From DATAXP01 sp963708675 (GTDB taxonomy: Bacteria > Planctomycetota > Planctomycetia > Pirellulales > PNKZ01), in contig CAVPTO010000003.1 of NCBI GenBank assembly GCA_963708675.1, forward strand, positions 3,348,001-3,412,000: a DNA stretch of 64,000 nt, given 5' to 3'. The notes under the pieces were generated by a model. That model was not told the origin of the DNA. It did no database searches and worked only from the letters and a program-made list of their open reading frames with translations. Below are positions 46,366-55,096 of the stretch, piece by piece. Each line of letters opens with the position of its first letter. Position 1 is the stretch's first letter. Position numbers and translations under genes: made by a program.

Positions 46366-46614
46366 ATGAAACGAGCAATGCTGAAACGCTTCTGGATCGC
46401 GATCCTCTTACCGGTATTGGCGGTGGCCTGCTCGAAGAACGCCGCCACGAGCAACGACGGTTCTGACCTCAGCAGCGCCAAGAGCGAAACCGGCGCTGGC
46501 GGAGACATCTCGGGCACGGGAACCGGCGCCGGCGGCTATGGCAGCGGCCCGACAGGCACCGGCGGCACGGCGCCGGCCGACAATCAGGCGGTCGAAAGTA
46601 ATCCCGACCAGTGA
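46366..46614 (+). CDS. Small lipoprotein with Gly/Thr-rich tail
   Basis: 82 residues. A lipobox (LAVAC, Cys22) follows a hydrophobic segment, then a Gly/Ser/Thr-rich low-complexity tail with TGTG and GTGG units. A very strong AAGGAGGAG lies six bases before ATG 46366, suggesting high expression. Confidence 0.78.
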   Translation: MKRAMLKRFWIAILLPVLAVACSKNAATSNDGSDLSSAKSETGAGGDISGTGTGAGGYGSGPTGTGGTAPADNQAVESNPDQ

Positions 46615-46645
46615 CCGCGACTGCGCAATGACAGTTGCGCTATGA

Positions 46646-47458
46646 TTACTGTCGCGCGGCTGGCTTCGTCATCGTCAGTCGTTTCGCGCGAAGGTCCGCC
46701 AATTCGCTCCACGAGGTTTTGAACTCGTCGAGCCCGATGCTCTGCGTACCCGACTTCTTCACGGTCGCCCAATCGGCGGCGGTCGCGACGTATCGGATCA
46801 GCTCGGCGGTCGGCCGATCCATCTGGCGGGCTTCGTGCTCGAAGCCGATCATCATCTGACCGGTCCCCGTCTCGGAGATGCGTTCGAAGCACTTGGTCTG
46901 CAAATCCCAAATGGCAAGTGCCTTTGTAGCCGTCGCCTCGGGAACACCGAGCGCCTTCATTTCGTCACCCATCTGCGCGAGTACCGCCGCGACGCGCGTC
47001 GGTCGTTCGCCCGGAGCAAGCGCGTTGATGTCGCGATGCGCGCGTTCCCAGCGCTCGACGAGCTGCGCCATCGCCGCGTCGTCAGCCAGCAACTCGCGTA
47101 GCTGCCGATACATGATGAACTTTCGCAGACGCAGACCGAGATAATCGACCAGGTCGTTCACGTTCGAGTCGTCCCCTTCGAACAGCCTCTCGTAGAAGCC
47201 CTGGTGTACGGCAGTAAAGAAGTCGGCCACGCGCTTGTGCATCGCGGGATCGACGCCGCTTTCGAACTGCGGGCTGGCCAGGTAGTCTCGTACCGGCTCC
47301 CAAAAGTCTTGCGTCTCTTGAATCGCGTCGGCCAGATCGCCGGGCGTGATGGTGATGCCGAACTCCGTCGTCGTTTTCAGCGGCTCATCGGCAAGCAGAC
47401 GCAGCCCCAACACCGACGCGAACACCAGCCAAGCGACCATCAAAGGCTTGCGCATCAT
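46646..47458 (-). CDS. Secreted hypothetical helical protein
   Basis: 270 residues with a signal peptide (about 1-24, ending LLADE). The rest is helical: 'YLASPQFESGVDPAMHKRVADFF', 'FIMYRQLRELLADDAAMAQL', 'AVLAQMGDEMKALGVP'. No family recognised. Alone on its strand here. Confidence 0.7.
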   Translation of the reverse strand: MMRKPLMVAWLVFASVLGLRLLADEPLKTTTEFGITITPGDLADAIQETQDFWEPVRDYLASPQFESGVDPAMHKRVADFFTAVHQGFYERLFEGDDSNVNDLVDYLGLRLRKFIMYRQLRELLADDAAMAQLVERWERAHRDINALAPGERPTRVAAVLAQMGDEMKALGVPEATATKALAIWDLQTKCFERISETGTGQMMIGFEHEARQMDRPTAELIRYVATAADWATVKKSGTQSIGLDEFKTSWSELADLRAKRLTMTKPAARQ

Positions 47459-47668
47459 GGAACTCCTGCTACGACCGGCGAGAACGCGAGCGACGAGACT
47501 GCGCGGAATGGGCGTCTCCGAGGGCCGCGAAGTTTAGCGGCCATAGAAGGTCGCTGCCAGAGCACTTCCATGCCGCGCGAGGCACGCTATCAGCGCATTG
47601 AACACGCGCTTCGCGGCCATGTGACGGTTAGCCGCGAGGCGAAGCCGAGCGCTCCGCTGGCGCGTCGC

Positions 47669-47821
47669 GGTTATTGATCCTCTGAAAACCGCGTGAACAG
47701 GTCATACGCGTAGTATCACCGCTTGCGGTTTCGCGCGTCTCACGGGCGGAACGCGCGAAACCGCAAGCGGTGATGGATAGCATCATCTCGATTAACTTTT
47801 GTTTTCTGAGGATCAATAACC
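47669..47821. mobile_element. 153-base MITE-like element with nested inverted repeats
   Basis: Terminal inverted repeats of 20 bases (47669-47688, GGTTATTGATCCTC..., and 47802-47821, one mismatch). Inside them, a 24-base perfect inverted repeat (47715-47738 and 47751-47774) built around ACCGCTTGCGGT is separated by 12 bases. No coding capacity and no clear target duplication. The inner repeat unit recurs at 58449-58471 and in part at 53211-53228. Confidence 0.8.
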
Positions 47822-47838
47822 GGAGGCACAACTCCGCC

Positions 47839-48228
47839 TCATGCCGGCTCTGAACGATGGAAGTGCACGTGCTTCCATTTGCCCGACTGACGCTGCCAGA
47901 CGCGCGTTTCTTCGACGACCGCAGTGACCGGGGATTGGTCGGCGGCGAGCTTCTGCGTCAGGCGCACATAGCTGACAACGGCGACGTCGGCCCCGAGCAA
48001 ACGAACCTTTGGCGACGACATGGTCGTCGTGCGTGGCGAGTTCGAGGCGCCGAGCTCGAAGTAGAACTTGTGGAACGGCATGCCTTCGACCAGATGGCCT
48101 CGCGCCTCGGGCTCGAAGCAACTGAGCGTCGGGTCGCACAGCTCGGCATAGGTCGCCCAGTCGGCCTTGGCGATGCTTTCGAGCAATCGCTGATTGACGG
48201 CCACCAGTTCGCGTTCGGTTTCGTTCAT
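47839..48228 (-). CDS. SnoaL/CaMKII-association-domain-like protein
   Basis: 129 residues from ATG 48228; 48249 or 48237 would add a few. A cystatin-like alpha+beta barrel: 'WATYAELCDPTLSCFEPEA', 'VEGMPFHKFYFELG', and 'KWKHVHFHRSE' at the end, characteristic of NTF2/CaMKII-AD proteins. A ligand pocket or a protein-association role is expected. Confidence 0.83.
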   Translation of the reverse strand: MNETERELVAVNQRLLESIAKADWATYAELCDPTLSCFEPEARGHLVEGMPFHKFYFELGASNSPRTTTMSSPKVRLLGADVAVVSYVRLTQKLAADQSPVTAVVEETRVWQRQSGKWKHVHFHRSEPA

Positions 48229-48262
48229 TGTTGAGCCCATCATCACCACGCGAACGTGGCCG

Positions 48263-49162
48263 CTAAGAGAGTAAACCTAATCGCACCAGCTTCTCGCGAC
48301 ACTCGTCGCGCTCGCGGCAACGTTCCAAGCCTGCCCACGTGGAGTCCTGCACCGCCATGAAGTCTTCATCGGTCGCGGCCCGTCCGCCCTGCGTGGCCAT
48401 GCGCTCGGCGAGCTTGCGAATCACTTCGCCGTCCAAACGCGACAGAAACATCGCGCCTTGCCGATAATCGACGAACGCTTCCCACACCATCGGAAACAAC
48501 GGCGCGACAATCTGCTCGCCGATGGCTGACGCATAGACGCGAATTTCTTCCTGAGCATGGGAGTCCATCCGCAGACTCAGGAAGTGCAGCAAGTTGTGCA
48601 GGTCGATCTTCCAATAGGCCTCGGTGTAGGTCGAAAGCGGCAAATCTTTGCGCGCCTGCTCGCGTGCCACGCCAAGCTCGATGCGCCGCTCGTACAGTCG
48701 ACGAGCTTCGTCCTGCAATTGTTGCTCGGTCAGCGACAACTCGACGCCCACGTGCTCGTCGAGCTTGCCGGCGCTCCCTTGACGATTGCTCTGCGCTTGA
48801 GCCCGCCATTGGTCATGCGTCGTCCGCTGGGCCGAGTCGATTGCCAGCGAGTAGCGTGTTGAATACTCATTCACGTTGGCCGTGCGGTGGCGAATCCATT
48901 GTCGCCAGGCGTCCATCGGCACCCGCACGAGGAACTTCAGCTCCGCCATCTCGAACGGAGTCGTATGACGATGCCGCATCAAATAGCGAATCAACCCGCG
49001 ATCGTCCGAGACTTTTCGCGTCCCTTCGCCGTAGCTGACGCGTGCCGCCTGCACGACCGCCTGGTCGTTCCCCATGCAATCGACGAGACAGACGAATCCA
49101 TCGTCGAGCACGGTGAATTTCTTCCACCGCAAATCTTCAATTGTCGCTTCTTTCGTGGCCAT
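48263..49162 (-). CDS. thyX: FAD-dependent thymidylate synthase ThyX
   Basis: 299 residues from ATG 49162. The ThyX signature is clear: 'RHRTANVNEYSTRYS' (RHR-x7-S box) at about 90-105, with upstream 'FEMAELKFLVRVPMDAWRQWIRHRT' and 'LDLHNLLHFLSLRMD'-type residues (KIDLHNLLHFLSLR). Makes dTMP using CH2-THF and FAD/NADPH. It explains the absence of thyA here. Longer than the usual 220-260 residues because of a C-terminal extension (about 250-299). Confidence 0.95.
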   Translation of the reverse strand: MATKEATIEDLRWKKFTVLDDGFVCLVDCMGNDQAVVQAARVSYGEGTRKVSDDRGLIRYLMRHRHTTPFEMAELKFLVRVPMDAWRQWIRHRTANVNEYSTRYSLAIDSAQRTTHDQWRAQAQSNRQGSAGKLDEHVGVELSLTEQQLQDEARRLYERRIELGVAREQARKDLPLSTYTEAYWKIDLHNLLHFLSLRMDSHAQEEIRVYASAIGEQIVAPLFPMVWEAFVDYRQGAMFLSRLDGEVIRKLAERMATQGGRAATDEDFMAVQDSTWAGLERCRERDECREKLVRLGLLS

Positions 49163-49193
49163 AAAACGCATTGTAACGAACGACTCGCCCAAG

Positions 49194-49214
49194 CCCAGGG
49201 CCTGCGGCCCTGGG
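49194..49214. repeat. CCCAGGGCC/GGCCCTGGG palindrome
   Basis: Perfect 9-base arms around TGC, between ThyX and the alcohol dehydrogenase. Related to the palindrome at 22852-22873. Could act as a terminator-like structure without a U tract. Confidence 0.7.
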
Positions 49215-49237
49215 TCATTGTGCGCTACAACGCCGCA

Positions 49238-50443
49238 TCACAACGCCTCGACGAAAACTCGCTCGATATCCGCCGCCGTCACCGGCCGCGGATTGACTCG
49301 CAGAATGCGTTTCACCGCGGCGGCCTTCTCGGCCATCGCGGGAAGTTGATCGCGCGTGACGCCTAACTCGCGCAGCCTTTCGGGGATGCCAATGGCTCGC
49401 TTCAACTTCTCGACCGCCGTGATTGCTAGCTCGGCGGCGTGCGACTCGTCGAGGCCCGATGTGTTCTCGCCCAGCAGCGTCGCGATCCGTGCGAACTGTC
49501 GCTCGCGGCCGGGCAGGTTGAATCGCATCACGTAGGGAAGCAGCAGTCCATTGCCCGCGCCGTGCGAGCAGTGCACCGCGCCGCCGACCGGGTACTCCAT
49601 CGCATGCACCAGCGCCACGCCGACATTCGAGAACGCCAGTCCGGCGATCGTCGCGGCCAGCGCCATGCCTTCTCGCGCGGCAAGGTTCTTCGGCTCGTCG
49701 ACGGCGCGCACGAGATGTTCGCCGACCAAGGCAATCGCCTTCTCGGCAAAGCAATCGCCCATCGGGTTGCGGCCTTGGTAAACGCTGCGCTCGCCGGCGG
49801 GAAGCGGGAAGACTTCGTTGTCGACGGCGGTGTAGGCCTCGATCGCGTGGGTCAAAGCGTCGATGCCGCTGTCGGCTGTCACCTTGCGAGGACAGGAAAG
49901 CGTCAGCTTCGGATCGACGACCGCGAGCTTCGGCCGCAGGTAGTTGCTCAACACGCCAACCTTCATGTGGTTCGCTGTGTCGGTGAGAACGCCGGCGGCG
50001 GTGACTTCGCTCCCCGTGCCGGCCGTCGTCGGCACGCAGATCAAAGGCATCACGGGGCTCGGCACTTTGCCGTCGCCGATGTAATCGCGCGGCGATCGCC
50101 CATGCGTGAGCACCGTCGCGACGATCTTCGACAAATCCATGTTGCTACCGCCACCGAGCCCCAGCATGGCGTCGGGTGTGTACGTTCGCGCCTGTGCAAC
50201 TGCCCGCTCGGCCAAATCGAGCGAAGGTTCCGGCTCGCCGCCGTCGAAGAGTTCGACCGCAATGCCCGCGCGCACAAGCGGTTCGCGCACCGCCTCGTAG
50301 AGTCCCGCGGCGACCAACGTGCGGTCGGTGACGACCATCACACGTTTGCAGCCCAGCGGAGCGGCGAGTTCGCCGAGTTGCTGAACAGCGTCGGAACCAA
50401 AGACGAGTTGCCCCGCGCTGTGAAACGTCCACGTCGTTCGCAT
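49238..50443 (-). CDS. Iron-containing (type III) alcohol dehydrogenase
   Basis: 401 residues. 'GLGGGSNMDLSKIVA' is the NAD(P)-binding GGGS motif at about 96. The metal ligands are in 'DSGIDALTHAIEAY' and 'ALVHAMEYPVGGAVHCSHG' (Asp, His, His, His). The family oxidises small alcohols or reduces aldehydes such as lactaldehyde. Lies 45 bases downstream (minus strand) of ABC genes' end? It is transcribed toward ThyX; the permease gene precedes it by 24 bases. Confidence 0.9.
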   Translation of the reverse strand: MRTTWTFHSAGQLVFGSDAVQQLGELAAPLGCKRVMVVTDRTLVAAGLYEAVREPLVRAGIAVELFDGGEPEPSLDLAERAVAQARTYTPDAMLGLGGGSNMDLSKIVATVLTHGRSPRDYIGDGKVPSPVMPLICVPTTAGTGSEVTAAGVLTDTANHMKVGVLSNYLRPKLAVVDPKLTLSCPRKVTADSGIDALTHAIEAYTAVDNEVFPLPAGERSVYQGRNPMGDCFAEKAIALVGEHLVRAVDEPKNLAAREGMALAATIAGLAFSNVGVALVHAMEYPVGGAVHCSHGAGNGLLLPYVMRFNLPGRERQFARIATLLGENTSGLDESHAAELAITAVEKLKRAIGIPERLRELGVTRDQLPAMAEKAAAVKRILRVNPRPVTAADIERVFVEAL

Positions 50444-50467
50444 GACCGCCTCCCTTGAACGTGTCGG

Positions 50468-51223
50468 TTACGCGTAATCGTGCCGTTCGAAAACGATAGT
50501 CGCCATCAGCATCGCCCCCAAGCCGATGCCGATCAACGACCACGTCGCCAGCGAAGGGTCGATCGGCTCAAACCACCTCGGGTCGGGAGACGTGATGCCT
50601 TCCTGAGCTCCAGCGACATACATCAGCGACCGCCCATAATAGTTGACGGCGATGCGCTTGATGATGCCTGGCATCGCGCCGAGGATCATCTCCACAAAAA
50701 CCGCGTAAGCCAGTGCGATAATCGTGGCGTGGCGGAATGTCACGGCGAAGAGGTGAAACAGCCCGAGGTACGCGAACGTCGTCCACAACACGGCCGGCAG
50801 ATAGAGCATAAGCACCGTCTCGCCGATGCCGCCGGCCAAGCGACAGCAGAGATAAAACGTGCCGAGGACCATGCCGAGCCCCAACGGCAGCGAAGCCAAC
50901 CAACGTGTCAACAACACCAGAAAGCGCGGGATCGGCCGCGAGAGAATCAACAGCAGCGTGCGATCTTCGCGCTCTGACGCCAGCCCGCTCGTTGCGAACG
51001 CCACGGCACACAGCGGTATGACGATCGCCAAAAAGATGCCGATGAGAAAGCTGGTGTAGGCCTCGAACGCGCGGCCGGCGTCGGGCGCGGCGTCGTAACG
51101 GCGTCGCAAGAGGAACAGCACGCAGCACCCGAGTGGCACGCAGGCCATCAGCGTCGCTGCCGACCACAACAGTCGGTTGAACGACAACCACGTGAGTGCT
51201 ACGCAAGCTCGAACGAGATTCAT
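50468..51223 (-). CDS. ABC-2-type permease (second pair)
   Basis: 251 residues with about six spans (CVPLGCCVLFLL; AYTSFLIGIFLAIVIPLCAVAFA; 'LPLGLGMVLGTFYLCC'; 'LYLPAVLWTTFAYLGLF'; 'IIALAYAVFVEMILG'; a C-terminal one). An 'EREDRTLLLILSRPI' loop after span 2 is the ABC-2 hallmark. ATG 51223 overlaps the ATPase stop by four bases. Confidence 0.85.
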   Translation of the reverse strand: MNLVRACVALTWLSFNRLLWSAATLMACVPLGCCVLFLLRRRYDAAPDAGRAFEAYTSFLIGIFLAIVIPLCAVAFATSGLASEREDRTLLLILSRPIPRFLVLLTRWLASLPLGLGMVLGTFYLCCRLAGGIGETVLMLYLPAVLWTTFAYLGLFHLFAVTFRHATIIALAYAVFVEMILGAMPGIIKRIAVNYYGRSLMYVAGAQEGITSPDPRWFEPIDPSLATWSLIGIGLGAMLMATIVFERHDYA

Positions 51224-52137
51224 ACCGCGCCTTGTTCGAGATAGTGAAACACACTGTCGGCGCCGGCATCGAGCGCTTCGAGCCGCCGCACCTGCCACGA
51301 CTCGTCGGCGGCCAGTTGACCGAAAGCCTCGTAGAATCGCGCCGCCCGAAAGGTTCTCACGCGTAAGGTGTCGCCTTCTAAATCGACGCTCTGCACCTCA
51401 GGCATTTCAACAATCCGCGCCGCCAGCTTGCGCGCTTGCGGCGACTCGACGGCGATCGTGAGCGGGCGATCGTCGATCATCGCGCGAATCTCAGCCAGCG
51501 TTCCCGATGCAACGAGCCGGCCTTGCGAAACCATTGTCACTTCGTCGGCCAACTGCTCGATCTCGTGCAGCAGGTGCGTCGATACGATGATCGTCTTGCC
51601 GTTCTCGGCCAAGCGGCGCAGCAGTTCGTTGAATTCGCGACGTCCGCCGGGATCGATCCCCGAGAACGGCTCGTCGAGCAGCAGCACGGGTGGATCGTGC
51701 ACCAAAGCCTGCGCGAGATTGATGCGTTGCCGCATGCCGTGGCTGCAGCCCCCCATGCGCCGCTCGGCGCGATCGGTCATGCCGACTTCTTCGAGCGCGA
51801 CCTCGGTGCGTTCGCGCACTTCGCGAAGGCTGTAGCCTTCGAGGGCCGCCATCGTGCGGACGAATTCGCGGCCGGTCATGTCGTCGTAGAACGCGCCCAC
51901 GGCAGGGCAGTAACCCACGTAGCGACGCGCGGCCGTCGATCGCGCCATGTGCGGACCCACGCGCACTTCGCCGTGGCTGGGACGCACCTGTCCGGCGGCG
52001 AGCTTGATGAGCGTGCTTTTGCCCGCGCCGTTGGCGCCGAGCAGGCCAGTGATGCCGACATCGAAACGGCAATCAATGTCGTTGATGCCGATCACTGGGC
52101 CGTAGAACTTCGTGACGCGTTCGAAGATGAGTTCCAT
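51220..52137 (-). CDS. ABC transporter ATP-binding protein (second pair)
   Basis: 305 residues from ATG 52137. Walker A GANGAGKST, 'CSHGMRQRINLAQ' (signature, SHGMRQR), Walker B LLLDEPFSGIDP, H-loop STHLL. The C-terminal 90 residues are a regulatory-type extension. Pairs with the permease that overlaps its stop. Confidence 0.9.
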   Translation of the reverse strand: MELIFERVTKFYGPVIGINDIDCRFDVGITGLLGANGAGKSTLIKLAAGQVRPSHGEVRVGPHMARSTAARRYVGYCPAVGAFYDDMTGREFVRTMAALEGYSLREVRERTEVALEEVGMTDRAERRMGGCSHGMRQRINLAQALVHDPPVLLLDEPFSGIDPGGRREFNELLRRLAENGKTIIVSTHLLHEIEQLADEVTMVSQGRLVASGTLAEIRAMIDDRPLTIAVESPQARKLAARIVEMPEVQSVDLEGDTLRVRTFRAARFYEAFGQLAADESWQVRRLEALDAGADSVFHYLEQGAV

Positions 52138-52159
52138 GGTTGTTTCTCGAATCAGTCGC

Positions 52160-53050
52160 TCACTGCACGATTTCGACGGCACGCACTCGACGCACCAGCG
52201 CAGCCAGGCTGACAGCGCATGCCACGGCAAGGATTCCGGTCGCTTGCGCAGCGACCAAGCGTTCGCCCGGTGAGCCAAGTCCGAAGACCAACCGAGCGGT
52301 TTGATGCAGGTCGTACCAAGGGTCGATGAGTCGCCACGATGACAGGCCTGTCGCTTCTTCCATGAGTAGCGCGAGTCGATTGAGCACGACGAACAGGCTG
52401 CACCACGCGATCGCGATCGGTCCCATGCGTCGCAGGTACGCACTCGTCGTAACGAGCAACAGACTCAGCACACTGGCCAGCAACCCGCCGTAAGCCAAGA
52501 CCGAAATCAACACGCTCCAGTGCTCGTACCAATAGTCGAACGAACTTGTGAACATGCCGTATTCGAGGAATAAAATCAGAGCAGGGAGGGTCGTGACGAT
52601 AAGCACGAGGACGGCACAGGCGAGCAACTTGCCGACGATGTAATGGCGGCGATCGATGCGACGCGACAAGTAGAATGGCAGCGTTTGTTGCGTGAAGTCG
52701 GAACCGACGATCAAGCTACCCGACAGAGCCAGGAGGAGCATGACGACCAGCCCTTGTTGCTCCATAAAGATGGTGTAGCCGGTTTCTTGGCCGCGTTTGG
52801 CCTCAGCGCTGAAGCCGGCTCGCTGGAACATCAGCTCACGCACTTCGGGCGACGGCTGCAGTTGTGTGACGGTGTAGATGACGACCGCGGCCTTGATGAA
52901 GTTGCCGAGCCCGAGGAGCAGCACCAACCAGTACAGCTTGCGGCGAAACACCTGCACCAACGCGACACGCACCAGCGCCCAGCACGCCCACCAAGGGCTG
53001 AGCAGGCGCCCATGCCACGGATGATAACTCGCGCGGTCAAGACCCATCAC
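52160..53050 (-). CDS. ABC-2-type permease (first pair)
   Basis: 296 residues: a basic N-terminus then spans (LYWLVLLLGLGNFIKAAVVIY; 'VVMLLLALSGSLIVGSDF'; 'CAVLVLIVTTLPALILFL'; 'VLISVLAYGGLLASVLSLLLV'; 'AIAWCSLFVVLNRLALL'; a last one near 270). 'GSDFTQQTLPFYLSRRI' is the ABC-2 loop. ATG overlaps the upstream ATPase stop; gap to the next ATPase is 22 bases. Confidence 0.85.
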   Translation of the reverse strand: MMGLDRASYHPWHGRLLSPWWACWALVRVALVQVFRRKLYWLVLLLGLGNFIKAAVVIYTVTQLQPSPEVRELMFQRAGFSAEAKRGQETGYTIFMEQQGLVVMLLLALSGSLIVGSDFTQQTLPFYLSRRIDRRHYIVGKLLACAVLVLIVTTLPALILFLEYGMFTSSFDYWYEHWSVLISVLAYGGLLASVLSLLLVTTSAYLRRMGPIAIAWCSLFVVLNRLALLMEEATGLSSWRLIDPWYDLHQTARLVFGLGSPGERLVAAQATGILAVACAVSLAALVRRVRAVEIVQ

Positions 53051-54036
53051 ACGGCCTCCCGAACGACAACATCATCGGTCAAGCGGAAGAACAATGACTC
53101 AAGGTTCTCCTCTTCGGCGCGAACGTGGGTGAGCACGACACCGGCGGTTGCGGCCAGGCGAAAGAACTCGCCCGGGTTCCAGTTATCAGGAACAGCGACG
53201 CGAACGTCCGCCGCTTGCGGTTTCGCGCTTGAGTCGTGTTGCTCGATCGTCGCCTTCACACCGACCTCGGCGAGCGCGGCGAGATACTTCTCGGTCGGAC
53301 CTTGCCATCGCAGCGTGTAACGATCATGGACGACGGCGCGCAACTGTTCGATCGGACCCGCTTGCACCACGTAACCGCGATTGAGCACGACGACCTGTCG
53401 ACAGAAACGTTCGACATCGCCCAACAAGTGCGTGCAAAGAATAACGCTCTTGCCCGTCTCGCGGATCAACGATTCGAGCAACCGGAGCATCGACTCGCGA
53501 CCGGCGGGGTCGAGACCGTTGGTCGGCTCATCGAGCAGTAGCAACTGCGGATCGTGCACCAAGGCGGCGGCGAGCTTGAGCCGTTGCAGGCTGCCGGTCG
53601 AATACTCGTCGAGCCGCCGGTATCGTAACTCGCCGAGGCCGACGTAGTTCAGCACCTCGTGCGAACGGCGGCGAGCGTCGCGGTGGGGCATGCCGTACAA
53701 ATCGCCCGACAGCGCGACGAAGTCGACGCCTCGCAGCATTGGCACCGTCGCGGCCGCCTCGCTCATGTAACCGACGCGACCCCGCAACCGCCACGACGCC
53801 TTCATGATGTCGCAGCCCAGGATCGTGCCGCGCCCGGAGTCGGGATGCAGCAGGCCGAGCAGGATCTTGAGCAACGTGCTTTTGCCGGCCCCGTTGTTGC
53901 CGACGAGCCCGATCGTGCCAGGCTCCAAACGCAGCGTGACGTCGGACAGTGCCCGCACCATACCGTAACTGCGGCTCACGCCTTCGAGTTCGATCAGCGC
54001 AGGCGTGGAGGAAACGGGCGTGTGCATTGAGGTCAT
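53047..54036 (-). CDS. ABC transporter ATP-binding protein (first pair)
   Basis: 329 residues. Walker A GNNGAGKST, a degenerate signature (STGSLQRLKLA instead of SGGxxQR), Walker B LLLDEPTNGLDP, H-loop CTHLL. A C-terminal extension with 'VRAEEENLESLFFRLT' resembles exporters of the CcmA/BcrA type. It heads a four-gene minus-strand operon. An 18-base repeat (53211-53228) lies inside it, encoding part of 'SSAKPQAAD'. Confidence 0.88.
   Translation of the reverse strand: MTSMHTPVSSTPALIELEGVSRSYGMVRALSDVTLRLEPGTIGLVGNNGAGKSTLLKILLGLLHPDSGRGTILGCDIMKASWRLRGRVGYMSEAAATVPMLRGVDFVALSGDLYGMPHRDARRRSHEVLNYVGLGELRYRRLDEYSTGSLQRLKLAAALVHDPQLLLLDEPTNGLDPAGRESMLRLLESLIRETGKSVILCTHLLGDVERFCRQVVVLNRGYVVQAGPIEQLRAVVHDRYTLRWQGPTEKYLAALAEVGVKATIEQHDSSAKPQAADVRVAVPDNWNPGEFFRLAATAGVVLTHVRAEEENLESLFFRLTDDVVVREAV
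53211..53228. repeat. 18-base copy of the MITE inner-arm sequence inside a coding region
   Basis: CCGCTTGCGGTTTCGCGC is identical to part of the inner arm of the MITE-like element (47719-47736). Here it codes in frame within a linker of the ABC ATPase. Confidence 0.75.
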
Positions 54037-54132
54037 TGTTTCCCATCGCGAGGCCGAAGGCTATGGGGCCACGACCGTGACCCCTTCGCAACCCTTGTCA
54101 GCCGCTGCGAGCATCGCATAGGCTAACGCGCC

Positions 54133-55096
54133 ATGACGTATCTCATCGGCACGGACGAAGCTGGGTACGGCCCCAACTTGGGACCGCTCGTGATCTCGGC
54201 GAGTGTGTGGCATGTGCCCGACGAGGCGGAGACGGACCTGTATCGCCTCCTGCGACGGGTGATTTCGCCACGGCCGACGGCGCACGGCGCGACTCGTCGC
54301 CGACTTGCGGTGGCGGATTCGAAGGCGTTGTATTCGCGTGACCGAGGCTTGGAGTTGCTCGAGCGTGGCGTGCTGGCGATGCTCGCTGCCGCGGGACACA
54401 CGCCGCGCACGTGGCGCGAAGTTTGGGAAACCCTCGCTCCCGGCACGCTCGAAGAGCTCGACGGTGAAGCATGGGCGCAAGGGTTCGACATGCCGCTGCC
54501 GTTGGACGACGCGGCCGAAGACGCGTTGCGATGGGCGCAGCGCGTTGGGCGATGTCTTGAATCTCAAGGCGTGCGGCTGGTCGAGTTGCGAAGTTGTATC
54601 GCGATGCCGGGACGGTTCAATCGCTTGCTCGACGAACATGGCAACAAAGCCTCGGCATTATCGTATTTGACGTTCGAGCTGTTGTGCTCGACGCTCCAGC
54701 AGTTCGATGCGGGGCCGGTGTCGGTTGTCTGCGACAAGCACGGCGGACGCAACCGGTATCAGGGCCTATTGCAGCCGCACGTCGGCCCATGGCTTGTCGA
54801 GGTGTACGGCGAATCGCGACACGAGAGCGTTTATCGCTGGGGTCCGGACGAGCGGCGGGTCGAAGTGCGATTCCGACCGCGCGGAACGTTACCTTCCGAC
54901 GGCGCTGGCGTCGATGGTGTCGAAGTATTTGCGCGAACTGGCGATGCACGCGTTTAACGACTTCTGGTGTGCGCGCGTGCCCGAGCTGCGGCCGACGGCT
55001 GGTTATCCGCGCGACGCGCGTCGGTTTCACAAGCAGATCCGTGAGACGCAAACTTCGCTAGGCATCGAAGACGCCGTGCTGTGGAGGATGCGTTGA
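54133..55096 (+). CDS. RNase HII-like protein, frameshifted as assembled
   Basis: Restored length about 321 residues. The N-terminus 'GTDEAGYGPNLGPLV' matches the catalytic DE/GxGP block of RNase HII. 'VADSKAL' matches the conserved DSK, and 'VVCDKHGGRNRY' a further acidic position. An insert of about 100 residues and an additional C-terminal part separate it from classic RnhB. A break near 54879-54883 is repaired by CGCG to CGCGCG, joining 'VRFRPR' to 'AERYLPTALA'. Likely cleaves RNA in RNA/DNA hybrids; inference. Overlaps sixA by four bases. Confidence 0.75.
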
